A stretch of 64,000 nucleotides of DNA from Cupriavidus sp. U2 (GCF_009663685.2 NZ_RCOG02000027.1:204240-268239); one strand, 5' to 3'. Positions 8,488 through 19,031 are shown, counted from the stretch's first letter. Notes: generated by a model from the sequence alone, not told the origin. Made by a program: numbers and translations.

Positions 8488-9345
8488 TCAGGCGTTAACG
8501 ACTTCGCCGCCGTTGATATGGAGGATCTGTCCGGTGATATAGCTTGCCGCATCGGACGCCAGGAATACGTAGCCCGCAGCCACTTCGAATGGCTGCCCCG
8601 GACGGCCCATTGGCGTTTTCTTGCCAAACTCGGCCACTTCCTCGGCGGTAAAGGTCGATGGAATCAGTGGCGTCCAGATGGGGCCCGGCGCCACGCCGTT
8701 GACGCGGATGCCGCGCTCCACCACCTGCAGCGCCAGCGAGCGTGTAAAGGCCACGATGGCGCCCTTGGTAGCAGAGTAGTCCAGCAGATGCGCACTGCCG
8801 CGATACGCGGTGACCGATGTCGTATTGAGGACCACGCTGCCCTGCCCCAGGTGCGGCAGCGCCGCACGCGTCACGTGGAACATCGCGAACACGTTGGTCC
8901 GGAACGTGCGCTCCAGTTGGGCGGCGCTGACGTCTTCCAGCGATTCCTGCGGATGCTGCTCTGCCGCATTGTTGACCAGTACATCGAGCCGGCCGAAAGT
9001 CTTCAGCGTGTCTGCCACGACCTTGTCTGCGTGTTCCACCTCGCCGATATCGCCGGCGATGGCCAGTGCGCGCTGCCCGGCCTCTTTGACCAGCCTCTCG
9101 GTTTCCCGCGCATCGGCCTGCTCGTCAAGGTAGGCGAAGGCAACATCGGCGCCCTCGCGGGCAAATGCCACGGCGATGGCACGGCCGATCCCGCTGTCGC
9201 CGCCGGTTACCAGCGCCACCTTGCCCTTCAGGCGCCCACTGCCGACATAGTCGTCGGCGCCGCTGTCGGGCTTGGGCACCATTTCGTTTTCCAGGCCGGG
9301 CTGGCGGTCCTGATGCTGTGGCGGGAGTTTGCTTGGGGTGGACAT
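8488..9345 (-). CDS. SDR family oxidoreductase (general-stress type)
   Basis: A 285-residue short-chain dehydrogenase. After a polar N-terminal tail (to about residue 40) come VTGGDSGIGRA (dinucleotide fold), DVLVNNAAEQH, the active-site serine segment NTTSVTAYRG, YSATK (catalytic Tyr and Lys) and NGVAPGPIWTPLIPS. This extended SDR type, with the N-terminal tail, is like the B. subtilis general stress protein group. ATG 9345 has GGAAG upstream; the frame continues to 9639 without a better start. The substrate is unknown. Confidence 0.92.
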   Translation of the reverse strand: MSTPSKLPPQHQDRQPGLENEMVPKPDSGADDYVGSGRLKGKVALVTGGDSGIGRAIAVAFAREGADVAFAYLDEQADARETERLVKEAGQRALAIAGDIGEVEHADKVVADTLKTFGRLDVLVNNAAEQHPQESLEDVSAAQLERTFRTNVFAMFHVTRAALPHLGQGSVVLNTTSVTAYRGSAHLLDYSATKGAIVAFTRSLALQVVERGIRVNGVAPGPIWTPLIPSTFTAEEVAEFGKKTPMGRPGQPFEVAAGYVFLASDAASYITGQILHINGGEVVNA

Positions 9346-9599
9346 GGGCGCTTCCGGTGGGGGATCAATGCAGACATGCGGCGCAAATTCCGTGCCGCGT
9401 CGTCGAACCTTGGCGGCCCTTTCGCGGCCCCTGTCCGGCGGACCTCCGGCGAACACGTCGGCGCGCCTGGCGCCCTGGAGATGCGTAACGGTTACAAGGC
9501 GTGGCAACGATTGCCAAAGCCAGGCGCGGCCGAGCCTGAGGCGCACGGCACAAACCTTGCTGCTTCCCGGCCAGTTCCTGCTCCGGAGGCCCGATACCC

Positions 9600-10250
9600 A
9601 TGGCAAAACGCACGAGGCGGCTTGGCAAGGATGCGGCACTGATGGTGCCCATCGCTCACCTGCGTCCCACGCAGATCACCGTGGGCGCGTACCACGTCGC
9701 GCAGAAGATGCATGTCACCCGCCGGCTGGACCATGCCGACTTGCCGGCCTTTCTGGACCAGCACCGCGTGCATGTCGTGATCGGCCCCGAGCAAACGCTG
9801 TATATCGTCGATCATCACCACTGGGTGCGCGCATGGCAGGACATGGGCATCGACATGGTGCCGGCCCTTGTGCGCAACGACTTGAGCCACCTGTCGACCC
9901 GCAAGTTCTGGAAGCGGATGACTGACGACCACATGGTCCACCCTTACGATGAACGCGGGCGGCGCCGGCCGATCAGTGAATTGCCGGCCGACGTCCACAG
10001 CATGCGCGACGACCCGTACCGCAGCCTGGAGGCATTCGTCCAGCTGGCCGGCGGCTATCGCAAGGTCAAGACCGCCTATTCCGACTTTCGCTGGGCCGAC
10101 TTCTTCCGCAATCACATCAAGGGCCCGCTGGATACCCACCACACGTTTGCGACCGCCCTTGCCAAGGGTCTGAAGCTCGCGACGAGCCCGAAGGCGCGCG
10201 ACCTTCCCGGCTATCTCGGCCCCTGCAAGAAGACGCGTGGCAAGGCGTGA
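9600..10250 (+). CDS. ParBc_2 domain protein (ParB-like), copy 2
   Basis: A 216-residue paralogue of the protein at 7354-7971, with LRPTQITVGAYHV, YIVDHHHWVRAW, STRKFWKRM and DDPYRSLEAF. GGAGG precedes the ATG. It is divergent from the SDR gene, and a small palindrome (GTAAC-G-GTTAC, 9485-9495) lies in the 254-base gap between them. The function is unknown. Confidence 0.87.
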   Translation: MAKRTRRLGKDAALMVPIAHLRPTQITVGAYHVAQKMHVTRRLDHADLPAFLDQHRVHVVIGPEQTLYIVDHHHWVRAWQDMGIDMVPALVRNDLSHLSTRKFWKRMTDDHMVHPYDERGRRRPISELPADVHSMRDDPYRSLEAFVQLAGGYRKVKTAYSDFRWADFFRNHIKGPLDTHHTFATALAKGLKLATSPKARDLPGYLGPCKKTRGKA

Positions 10251-10286
10251 TGCCTATCCGCGTCCGCGGTCATCGGAAGGCGGCCG

Positions 10287-10889
10287 TCAGGCGCCAGACG
10301 TCATCCGGCCGCCCCGCGCGCCGCGCGCCGCGCCCCGTGCCTGCGCCCGCGCATTGTCGCGTGCCAGCGTGAGCACGCAGCACAGCAGCAGGTAGGCGCG
10401 CTTGAACTCGCCTGCCGCCTCGCGCGGATTGCCCCGGCGAGCGTGGCGAAAGCCTGCGTCCAGGCGCGCCTCGATGCTGCGTTCCACATCGGGCTGCGTG
10501 TACAGCGATCGCGTACGGTTCTGCCACAGCGCCATGGTCGCGGTATGCCGGCCGTCGAGCGCGGCGGACGAAAGCGCCTCGTCGTCCTCGCCCAGCACCA
10601 GTCGCATCTCGCATAACGCCTGCATCAGCACGCGTGCCTGGCGCAGGTCGCTGCCGCGCGGCGCGCGCGCCGAGGCGCCTTTGCCATGCTGCGCTTTCGC
10701 GGCGAGCCGCGCTGGAGAAATCCGCCGCGCCACACGGCCGGGGCCGGCTGCGCTGTGGTCGCCGGCAACGTCCGCGACATCGGATGTGAGGGAATTTCCA
10801 GCAGTGGAAAGCGACTGACGCGTTTCCGTGAGAAAGGTTGCCGGGCTGCTGCTGTCAGCCCCGAGGTAACCGATGACTGCGTGTTCCAC
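10287..10889 (-). CDS. Hypothetical protein
   Basis: A 200-residue protein that I do not recognise. The GTG start has a GAGG site at a suitable distance. The middle (residues ~85-180) looks like a helical domain (ARVLMQALCEMRLVLGEDDEA, SIEARLDAGFRHARRGNPREAAGEFKRAYLL) with TPR-like spacing. The N-terminal third and the Arg/Gly/Ala-rich tail look disordered. It is convergent with the ParBc_2 gene. It could be lineage-specific. Confidence 0.6.
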   Translation of the reverse strand: MEHAVIGYLGADSSSPATFLTETRQSLSTAGNSLTSDVADVAGDHSAAGPGRVARRISPARLAAKAQHGKGASARAPRGSDLRQARVLMQALCEMRLVLGEDDEALSSAALDGRHTATMALWQNRTRSLYTQPDVERSIEARLDAGFRHARRGNPREAAGEFKRAYLLLCCVLTLARDNARAQARGAARGARGGRMTSGA

Positions 10890-10994
10890 CTTGCGCCTCG
10901 ATTGCTATGCGTGTTCTGCTTGTTGTCGGTACAAGGAATCAATGCAATTGCCGTGCCGGTTGAAGCCGTGCGGCCGGGCGCCCCTTGCCCCCCG

Positions 10995-12104
10995 CTACGC
11001 CGCCCTGCGCGCCGTCCCCGCGAGCGTGGCGGTACTTTCCAGCAGCGCCAGCAATCGCGCCTCGTCGGTACGGAGGCGCGCCGCTGTACGCGGTGCCGGT
11101 AAAGCCTGCAATGCGTCGGCCATGAATGCTGCCAGCACGTCCGGATGCACATAGCACTTGCGGCAGACCGCCACCGTGTTGCGCAGCCGCTGCGCAACGC
11201 TGCGAATCACCTCCACCATCGCCTTCTTGCGTGCCGCCTCGGTATCGGCGCGGGTCTTGCGCAGCAGCGCCAGCGCATGCACGCTGCCCCCCCAGGTACG
11301 GAAGTCCTTGGCCGTGAACTCGCCGCCCGTCACTTCGTGCAGATAGGCGTTGACATCGGCCGAGCCGATCTCGCGTACCTCGCCGTCGCTGTCCTTGTAC
11401 TTGAACAACTGCTGGCCCGGCAGGTCCGCGCAATTGCGCACCACGCGCGCCAGCCGCGCGTCGTTGACCGACACGTCATGCGTGACGCCACTCTTGCCCG
11501 TGAACTGAAAGCGCAGGCGGCTGCCTTGCACGGCCACGTGCTTGCGCTTGAGCGTGGTCAGGCCGTAGGTGCGGTTCTGGGCCGCGTAGCGCGGCGTTCC
11601 CACGCGTACCAGCGTGGCGTCCAGCAGCGTCACCACGGCGGCCAGCACCTTCTCGCGCGGCATGCCATTGCGCGCGAGGTCGCGGGCCACGCGGCGGCGC
11701 AGATGGGGCAGCGCCTGCCCGAAGGCCATCAGCCGCGCGTACTTGTCGGCGTCGCGCAGCGCGGCCCAGTCGGGGTGATAGAGATACTGCTTGCGGCCGC
11801 GCGCGTCGCGGCCCGTTGCCTGCAGGTGACCGTCGGGGTCCAGGCAGATCCAGACCGATTCGTAGGCGGGCGGAATCGCCAGCGCATCGATGCGCGCCTG
11901 GGTGACGGCGTCCACGCGTTTTCCGTCAGGCAGGACATACGTGAACCCCTTGCCCGTACGCCGCCGCGAGATGCCCGGCTGGCTGTCGTCGACATGATGC
12001 AGCCCCGCCTTGCGCAGGGCTGCATCGAGCGAAGGGGTCTGGGTGTCGGGCTTGGCGACGGCGGTCGGGGTCATGTGCATGCGCCTACGCATGAGCCATG
12101 CCAT
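10995..12104 (-). CDS. DNA topoisomerase IB (poxvirus type)
   Basis: A type IB topoisomerase of about 360 residues that nicks one DNA strand through a 3'-phosphotyrosyl link and relaxes supercoils. The N-terminal domain has GISRRRTGKGFTYV and IPPAYESVWICLDP. The catalytic domain has YGLTTLKRKHV, FTGKSGVTHDV, KDFRTWGGSVHA (Arg/His region) and CRKCYVHPDVL, which contains the nucleophilic tyrosine. The start is uncertain: ATGs at 12104, 12080 and 12074 are in frame, and none has a strong ribosome site. Relatives are widespread in soil proteobacteria. Confidence 0.9.
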   Translation of the reverse strand: MAWLMRRRMHMTPTAVAKPDTQTPSLDAALRKAGLHHVDDSQPGISRRRTGKGFTYVLPDGKRVDAVTQARIDALAIPPAYESVWICLDPDGHLQATGRDARGRKQYLYHPDWAALRDADKYARLMAFGQALPHLRRRVARDLARNGMPREKVLAAVVTLLDATLVRVGTPRYAAQNRTYGLTTLKRKHVAVQGSRLRFQFTGKSGVTHDVSVNDARLARVVRNCADLPGQQLFKYKDSDGEVREIGSADVNAYLHEVTGGEFTAKDFRTWGGSVHALALLRKTRADTEAARKKAMVEVIRSVAQRLRNTVAVCRKCYVHPDVLAAFMADALQALPAPRTAARLRTDEARLLALLESTATLAGTARRAA

Positions 12105-12283
12105 CGCGCAATGGGCCGCCGAACGGGGTGACGCCCCAAACGCTTGAATATCTTACCGATCAAAAATGGCCCAGCGGGCGTGCTTTGCAAATTTCGCCAC
12201 CGGACGGGAATGCTTCTTGCGCGCCTGGGTCGCGTACATGCCGCACATCCATCTCGCCCAAAGGCAAATGAAGGAGCCCCGTC

Positions 12284-12913
12284 ATGCCCGAACATCGCAA
12301 ACCAGAACACACACCCCGGCGATGGCCATGCCATGTGGCGGCCGCCACCATCGCCCTGTGCGGCGCCGCAGCAATGTCGCTGGCGCTCGCCGCACCCCCC
12401 GCCGCCCGGTCCGCCCCCGATATACCGCTGGCACCGACCCTGCCCACACCGGCCAAGCCGCCGGTCGTGTCGCTGTCCACCGACGACCTGCGCTTTGTGG
12501 ATGAAGCGCAGATGACGAGCCACGTGGAGATCGCGGCCAGTGAAATGGCGCTCGAAGTGTCGAAGGATCCGAAGGTCCACGCATTCGCGCAGCAGATGTT
12601 GAAAGCGCACAAGGAGGCCCTGGGCACATTGCGCCGCATCGCCGCCGACAAGGGCATCACGCCGCAGGATCGCGTGCCGGAGGCGCCGGAGCTGACCCGG
12701 CTGAAATCCCTCAAGGATGAAGAATTCGACCAGGCCTATATCCGGACCATTGGCATCGACGCGCACGAACAGGCCGTGCTGCTGTTCCAGAACCAGGCCA
12801 CGCGCGGCAAGGACCCCGCCCTGCGCGCCTTTGCGGCCCGCATGCTGCCGGCGCTGCGCGACCACCTGAACCAGGCGCGTGCGATGGACCGGCGCGTGAC
12901 CGCCCGCCGCTGA
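12284..12913 (+). CDS. Exported DUF4142 protein (ferritin-like helical bundle)
   Basis: A 209-residue protein. The N-terminus is a signal peptide (basic start, then HVAAATIALCGAAAMSLALAA, cleavage near APPAARS). A Pro-rich linker leads into a DUF4142 domain of about 130 residues with DDLRFVDEAQMTSHVEIAASEMAL and AHKEALGTLRRIA. GAAGGAG precedes the ATG. It is predicted to be periplasmic. DUF4142 proteins are uncharacterised, helical and ferritin-like, and often found in stress regulons. Confidence 0.88.
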   Translation: MPEHRKPEHTPRRWPCHVAAATIALCGAAAMSLALAAPPAARSAPDIPLAPTLPTPAKPPVVSLSTDDLRFVDEAQMTSHVEIAASEMALEVSKDPKVHAFAQQMLKAHKEALGTLRRIAADKGITPQDRVPEAPELTRLKSLKDEEFDQAYIRTIGIDAHEQAVLLFQNQATRGKDPALRAFAARMLPALRDHLNQARAMDRRVTARR

Positions 12914-12920
12914 TCCGCGG

Positions 12921-13856
12921 TCAGGCGCCGCGCCCTGCCGGCGGCTGCGCGGCAATGACCTGAGGGTCGTTCTCGTCGTCGTTCCCGCCGGCCAGCATCG
13001 CCTCGCGCGCCTTGTCCTCGCCGCCGTCACCGTTGCGCTCGGGCTCCAGCCCGTCGTCATGATGCGGGGTCTTCGGCGCGGTCGATGCCTTGGACGGCCG
13101 CGCAGCCACAGCCGGCCCGGTACGGGCCTCAGTCACCATCTCGCGCAGCCAGCCCAGCAGCAGCTTGGTATAGGCACGCTGGCTGTCCTCGCTGGTCAGT
13201 CCGTGGTCGGCGCCCTTGAGCACGCGGTAGGTGATCGAACTGGCCTGGATACAGGCATCCACGTAGCTCAGCACCGCCGTGTGCGGCACGATATTGTCGT
13301 GCTGCGAGGCCACCACCAGCACATCGCCCTTGAAGTTGGTGCAGGCGCGCAGCGCGCGATTGGTGTCGGCTGCCACCACCTTGCGACGGTAGGCCACCAG
13401 GTCCTGGTCGCGGTGCAGTTGCCGTTTGGGCGACTCCCAGCCTTCGTCCATGTACAGCGCCGGGGCACGAAGCGCGAGCCAGCGCACGGGCCTGAGTTCG
13501 CACAGCACCGCGGCCAGGTAGCCGCCGTAGCTGCTGCCCACCACCGCAATGGCGTTGCGGTCCACCTCGGGATGCCGCACGAGCATGTCATAGGCGGCCA
13601 GCACATCGGCCAGGTTTCGCATGCGGCTGACCGTCTCGTACTGCGAAGACGTGCCGGCGTGTCCGGTCAGGTCGAAGGTCATGCAGACCGCGCCCAGGCC
13701 GGCCACCTCGCGGGCGCGGGCCAGGTACTGCTGCTGGCTGCCACCCCAGCCATGCACGAACAGCACGCCGGGCAGCTTGGTGGCGGGCGAGATCACGGTG
13801 CCCGCGATCATCCCCCCTTCGGTATGGAGCTGTATCGATTCTTCATGCGTGGCCAT
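12921..13856 (-). CDS. Alpha/beta hydrolase (dienelactone-hydrolase-like)
   Basis: A 311-residue alpha/beta hydrolase. The oxyanion segment FVHGWGGSQQQY, nucleophile elbow VVGSSYGGYLA (Ser), acid VVASQHDNIVP (Asp) and base GADHGLT (His) complete a catalytic triad. A charged tail of about 60 residues follows the fold. The start overlaps the end of the DUF3182 gene by 14 bases, so the two are translationally coupled. The substrate is unknown. Confidence 0.88.
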   Translation of the reverse strand: MATHEESIQLHTEGGMIAGTVISPATKLPGVLFVHGWGGSQQQYLARAREVAGLGAVCMTFDLTGHAGTSSQYETVSRMRNLADVLAAYDMLVRHPEVDRNAIAVVGSSYGGYLAAVLCELRPVRWLALRAPALYMDEGWESPKRQLHRDQDLVAYRRKVVAADTNRALRACTNFKGDVLVVASQHDNIVPHTAVLSYVDACIQASSITYRVLKGADHGLTSEDSQRAYTKLLLGWLREMVTEARTGPAVAARPSKASTAPKTPHHDDGLEPERNGDGGEDKAREAMLAGGNDDENDPQVIAAQPPAGRGA

Positions 13857-15138
13857 CGGATGTGGACTCCAGTCTTGCGTATTTGGTCAGTGCGCCGACA
13901 CTGCGGTCTTCTCCCTGAAAATAGACGTCCGCATCGTCGGGCACGGTTGCGTCCTCGCCGTAGATCTCGCGTGTGCACGCCGTCGCGCGCACGCATTGCG
14001 GATCGTCGCGGAACGCGGCCAGCGCCGCCAGCTCCGCGCCCGTGGCGCCGCCCACGCGCCACGACTGTTCCAGTACGCCCAGCCGCGGACGGCCGTTGTC
14101 GGTGCCGAACGCCACATCGTAGTTGCAGCGCGACATCACCGAACCGGGAAAGCACTCGATGGCCGCCGCATGATAGGCCATCGCGGCCTGCACGGCGTCG
14201 CGCTGGTGGACTTCGAGCGGATGCGTCAGCAGATCTTCCAGCGTGCCACGGACCACGCGCAGCGTGGACCCGCCATAGACCTTCCGGCCGGTATTGTCGG
14301 GCGTCAGGTCCTGCGTGCCGCAGTAGCTGGCGCACAGGTCGCCGATCTGTATCTGCCCCACGCTGAACGTGATCACGTCGTCAAGATTGCGCTCCAGCAC
14401 CAGCCCTTCGCGCTTCACGCGCTCCGCGTCCAGCGCCTGCAGCGCCTGGTCCAGCTCCGCCTCGGTTGCCACCACCTGCTGGCCAAGGCCGCCAATCCCG
14501 CACGGTTCCTTGATGCGGACCTTGCCATCGCGAAGCATCGCCCGTGCGCCACGGCTGGCGTCGTCGATCGAGAACGCCGTGAAGCCGGGCAGCACGTGCG
14601 CGTGTATGCGGGCGGCGAACGTGTCGCTCCACCCGGCGGGGACGGCAGCGTCGGGCGCAACCCGCCCATGCGAGATCGCCTTGGTGGCGATGAACGCATG
14701 CGGCACCACACCACCCAGCAGGTCGTCCGCCCCGGCGATGCCAAGCTGGCGCGCGCTGTCGACGCCGATCAGCGTATCGGCCGGCACGAAATAGAGCCGG
14801 CCATCCGAGGGTCTGTGCGTGGCCGCGTCGTAGCTGCCGGCAAACGTGAAGCCCGCAAGCCTGGCCACCCGCTGGGCAATGCCCTTTAGCGTGGCGCCCT
14901 GGTGGCTGCCCGGGTCATCGCAATCGGCGCGGCCGTACACCACCACGCGTACGTCGCGTGGCTGCGGATCGGGGGCCGGCGCGGCCTCCATGGCCACCGA
15001 GGTCGCTGCTGCATCGGGAGTCGGGGTTGCCAAGTCGGGCTCCTCTGCGGCCAGGCCGCGTGTTGAACGTTTCAGCGTTTCAGATGCGGGTGTAGCCGGT
15101 TGCCTGTGGCTACGCCGTGGCAGACGCCTGGGCGTCAT
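13843..15138 (-). CDS. DUF3182 family protein (ATP-grasp-like)
   Basis: About 431 residues. The DUF3182 region runs from about residue 60 to the end, with VVVYGRADCDD, KEPCGIGGLGQQVV, GLVLERNLDDVITFSVGQI and MSRCNYDVAFG. The order of Gly-rich loop, ELxERNL and NYDVA segments resembles an ATP-grasp ligase. The start is unclear: ATG 15138 lies inside the upstream gene and has no ribosome site, and a second in-frame ATG lies near 14991 (about 382 residues), just before the conserved region. The function is unknown; the gene is paired with the overlapping hydrolase. Confidence 0.8.
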   Translation of the reverse strand: MTPRRLPRRSHRQPATPASETLKRSTRGLAAEEPDLATPTPDAAATSVAMEAAPAPDPQPRDVRVVVYGRADCDDPGSHQGATLKGIAQRVARLAGFTFAGSYDAATHRPSDGRLYFVPADTLIGVDSARQLGIAGADDLLGGVVPHAFIATKAISHGRVAPDAAVPAGWSDTFAARIHAHVLPGFTAFSIDDASRGARAMLRDGKVRIKEPCGIGGLGQQVVATEAELDQALQALDAERVKREGLVLERNLDDVITFSVGQIQIGDLCASYCGTQDLTPDNTGRKVYGGSTLRVVRGTLEDLLTHPLEVHQRDAVQAAMAYHAAAIECFPGSVMSRCNYDVAFGTDNGRPRLGVLEQSWRVGGATGAELAALAAFRDDPQCVRATACTREIYGEDATVPDDADVYFQGEDRSVGALTKYARLESTSDGHA

Positions 15139-15619
15139 CAACCGGTTTGCGGCGGGCGTGCCGCACGCGGGACTTTTCGGCGTGATTCACGTTGGCTTCG
15201 TCGATGGAATGGCTGCACTTGACGCCGCCTTCCTCGTCGGCCAGTTCGGCCAGATGGCGATAGAACTTCACCAGCTGGCGCAGTTCTTCCTCGTCGAGGT
15301 CCTCGATGGACACCAGGTGGTTGCTGGCCTCGCGATGCGACGCCAGCAGTTCGTTGAGCTTCAGGTGAACCGCCATGGCGTCCTTGTTCTGGCTCTGCTG
15401 GATCAGGAACACCATCAGAAAGGTGACGATGGTGGTGCCCGTATTGATCACGAGCTGCCAGGTTTCGGAATAGCCGAAGAGCGGGCCGGTGACGGCCCAG
15501 GCCAGCACGACGAAGACGGCGAGCGCGAAGGCCACCGGCGAGCCGGCCTGGCGGGTTGCGGCACCGGCAAAGCGGTCGAACAGGTGAAACAGACGACGAC
15601 GCGTGGGCTGATGTGGCAT
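15110..15619 (-). CDS. Low-affinity iron permease (Fet4-like) family protein
   Basis: A 169-residue membrane protein. Two helices are visible, VAFALAVFVVLAWAVTG and LVINTGTTIVTFLMVFLIQ, followed by QQSQNKDAMAVHLKLNELL, the hallmark of the bacterial low-affinity iron permease family, and an acidic helix (SIEDLDEEELRQLV). ATG 15619 has a GGGAG site; the upstream frame extension to 15715 is not supported. Transport has not been shown for most bacterial members, so the iron role is by family name only. Confidence 0.85.
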   Translation of the reverse strand: MPHQPTRRRLFHLFDRFAGAATRQAGSPVAFALAVFVVLAWAVTGPLFGYSETWQLVINTGTTIVTFLMVFLIQQSQNKDAMAVHLKLNELLASHREASNHLVSIEDLDEEELRQLVKFYRHLAELADEEGGVKCSHSIDEANVNHAEKSRVRHARRKPVDDAQASATA

Positions 15620-15850
15620 GAAACGCTCCCGTGGCATGGCAGGACTGTCTACATTGTAGGGAGCACCCCAACGCAGTTTCAGTCGGTGGCGTCCTACAAG
15701 GATGTCATCCGGCACCGTGACATGTCGTTTTTACAAGCAACGATCCGGATACCCGGGTGCCCCGGTGGGCATGGCGATTGCGTCTCACCGGCATTCCGGA
15801 CGCGGCTTCACCGCCGCGCGCCATCACCTTACCAGACGAGGACCGCCATC

Positions 15851-16204
15851 ATGCAAACGGAAAGCGAAGCACCCCGCCGTACCAGCCCTGACGACGAAGA
15901 CGAACTGCTGCGCGAGCGTGTCGGCACCTGTATCGCGGAATTTTGCGGCGGTGACATGCCGGACGGCGTGGCGGTACACGTGGTGGAACGCCGCGTGACC
16001 ATCACGGGCCAGGTCGAGGACATCGACATCGCCCAGCGCATCGAAAAGGCTGCATCGACGCCGCCGGGCATCCTCGGCGTATCGAACCAGTTGACGACGC
16101 GGGTGCCGCCGCCGCGCGAAGCCCCCGGGCAGCCCCCGCAGGCCACGGGCATGCGCGCCGATCCGGCAGAGAAGCCGCCCGGGCAGATCAATCACAAGGT
16201 CTAG
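15851..16204 (+). CDS. BON domain protein
   Basis: A 117-residue protein. One BON-like domain (residues ~20-85) contains RVGTCIAEF, VHVVERRVTITGQVED and QRIEKAASTPPGILGVSNQL. It has no signal peptide, so it is probably cytoplasmic. GAGGA lies before the ATG. The Pro-rich tail looks disordered. BON domains bind phospholipids or ligands in other proteins; the role here is unknown. Confidence 0.82.
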   Translation: MQTESEAPRRTSPDDEDELLRERVGTCIAEFCGGDMPDGVAVHVVERRVTITGQVEDIDIAQRIEKAASTPPGILGVSNQLTTRVPPPREAPGQPPQATGMRADPAEKPPGQINHKV

Positions 16205-16212
16205 CACGGATA

Positions 16213-16243
16213 CGGCCCCGCTCCCGGAAAGGGAACGGGGCCG
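16213..16243 (+). terminator. GC-rich stem-loop after the BON gene
   Basis: CGGCCCCG/CGGGGCCG arms, extended inward by CTCCC/GGGA, form a strong hairpin 8 bases after the BON stop codon. No T-run follows, so it may act as a pause, Rho-assisted end or RNA-stabilising structure. Confidence 0.5.
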
Positions 16244-16307
16244 CGCGAGCCGACCAGGCGCCGGCTGAACGCCGCGCCTGCCGGCAATCCGGTTCAGTCC
16301 AGGCCGC

Positions 16308-16772
16308 TCAGGCCCACGGGTCGTACCGGTCCTTTTCCCAGTAAGGCGAAATGCCGTAGTACTCGTGGATGCTGGTGGCCCACTGCGAATTTGCCATGGT
16401 GGGCCAGTGCTCCTTGTCGAAACCCGGCGCCGCCTTGATGCGCTCCTTTTCAATGCCGAGCACAAAGCACTTGCGACGCGTGTCCAGCGTCAGCGCCGAC
16501 CATGGCAGCGCGTGGAGCTTTTCACCGATACCCAGAAAGCCGCCCATCGCCAGCACCGCATAGGCGATACGGCCGCCGAGCACGTCGAGCATGATGTGGT
16601 CGATGGTGCCGATTTCCTCGCCGGACGGATCGACCACCTTGTTGCCCTCGAGCGTGTCGGACGCCATCACGAACGGCCCGCATCCGGCCGTGGTCTGGTC
16701 AACGTCGCCAATGATAGACGCGCCGCGCGGCGGCGCACCGGCGGGCGGGGTCTGCGGGTCCATGGGCTTCAT
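16308..16772 (-). CDS. PRC-barrel domain protein
   Basis: A 154-residue protein. The PRC-barrel (residues ~35-105) contains ASDTLEGNKVVDPSGEEIG, IDHIMLDVLGGRIAYAVL and LPWSALTLD. A C-terminal extension (FDKEHWPTMANSQW, ISPYWEKDRYDPW) is common in stress-type PRC-barrel proteins. ATG 16772 is chosen because GGAGG lies before it; the 16808 start is weaker. The function is unknown. Confidence 0.88.
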   Translation of the reverse strand: MKPMDPQTPPAGAPPRGASIIGDVDQTTAGCGPFVMASDTLEGNKVVDPSGEEIGTIDHIMLDVLGGRIAYAVLAMGGFLGIGEKLHALPWSALTLDTRRKCFVLGIEKERIKAAPGFDKEHWPTMANSQWATSIHEYYGISPYWEKDRYDPWA

Positions 16773-16854
16773 GAGCGGTTCCTCCAGGTGTGGACAGTTG
16801 AACGGCAAAGCACTGCAAAGTCAAAAGACGTCGGGCGGTGCCCAGTCCGTCCGG

Positions 16855-17424
16855 TTAGCGGCTCGCCGGCACCGGCGGGGCCAGCGGGTCGAAGTCCTCC
16901 CAGCGGCCATCGCGCCACTGGCCTTCCGCACGCTCGACATCGCGCGCGCCGCCACGGCGCAGTTCGCTGGCCACCAAAGCCGTATTGGCATCACTGACAT
17001 GGGCGGCCAGCAGCACGCCGGCGTGCCGCACCGGGCCACTACCGCGCTCCGTACCGGCCAGCGCGCCCATCAACGACCCGGCATAGGCACCCACGCCCGT
17101 GGCAAACGCCATGACAAGCACCAGCACCCACGGCTGCACCGACGCGGCGCCGAACCAGGCGCGGGCGGCGGCCACCAGACAGATCCCGACCGCAAAGCCC
17201 AGCACGGCACCGATGGCGATGCCTCGCCCGGCACCGGGGCCAGCCTTGCGCGCACCGGGGTCCACGGCCTCGTCCCCCCCAATGGGGAAGGTGGCGTGCT
17301 GACCTGGCGGATTTACATAGAACATGGTCAGATCGTCCTGCCTGACGCCCTTGGCCATCAAACGTGATGCAGCAGTCTCGGCCCGGGCAAACGTTTCGAA
17401 TCGTCCTGCGATGATCGTAGACAT
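16855..17424 (-). CDS. Membrane protein with N-terminal AGRF domain, copy 2
   Basis: A 189-residue protein starting MSTIIAGRFETFARAETAASRL. The N-terminal ~50 residues look like the ferredoxin-like general-stress fold. Two membrane helices follow (GIAIGAVLGFAVGICLVAAA and VLVLVMAFATGVGAYAGSLMG), glycine-rich like a glycine-zipper. A C-terminal domain (GVLLAAHV...ALVASELRRGGARDVERAEGQW) is shared with the shorter protein at 7991-8470. It presumably sits in the inner membrane. The function is unknown. Confidence 0.8.
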   Translation of the reverse strand: MSTIIAGRFETFARAETAASRLMAKGVRQDDLTMFYVNPPGQHATFPIGGDEAVDPGARKAGPGAGRGIAIGAVLGFAVGICLVAAARAWFGAASVQPWVLVLVMAFATGVGAYAGSLMGALAGTERGSGPVRHAGVLLAAHVSDANTALVASELRRGGARDVERAEGQWRDGRWEDFDPLAPPVPASR

Positions 17425-17533
17425 CCTGAGGCTCCGTTCAAAGGCATGTTGCAGTGCGAGGGTGGGGCAGCGATCACATCACGACCGCACGGGCGAGGAA
17501 ATCGCCCTTGGCAGTTCCTGGCCCCATCCCAAC

Positions 17534-18897
<1,364 letters not shown>

Positions 18898-18926
18898 GTT
18901 CAACCATCGGATCGGCAATCAATTCG

Positions 18927-18944
18927 GAAACCCTCATGGGTTTC
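18927..18944. promoter_or_regulatory. Inverted repeat upstream of the kinase-like gene
   Basis: GAAACCC-TCAT-GGGTTTC has perfect 7-base arms and lies 30-47 bases before the kinase-like start codon, in the 134-base gap after the response-regulator gene. It could be an operator or an attenuating hairpin. There is no T-run. Confidence 0.4.
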
Positions 18945-19031
18945 ACACCACGCAAGAACCATGCACTGACACCGTCAGCCCGTCTTGCGCGCCACGCCGC
19001 ATGCGTTCGCAGCAGCCCTGTCCGACACCGC

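Noticed and set aside
14846-15850. In-frame extension of the BON protein to 452 codons
   Set aside because: The upstream part is antisense to DUF3182 and permease genes; the BON gene has its own ATG and ribosome site at 15851.
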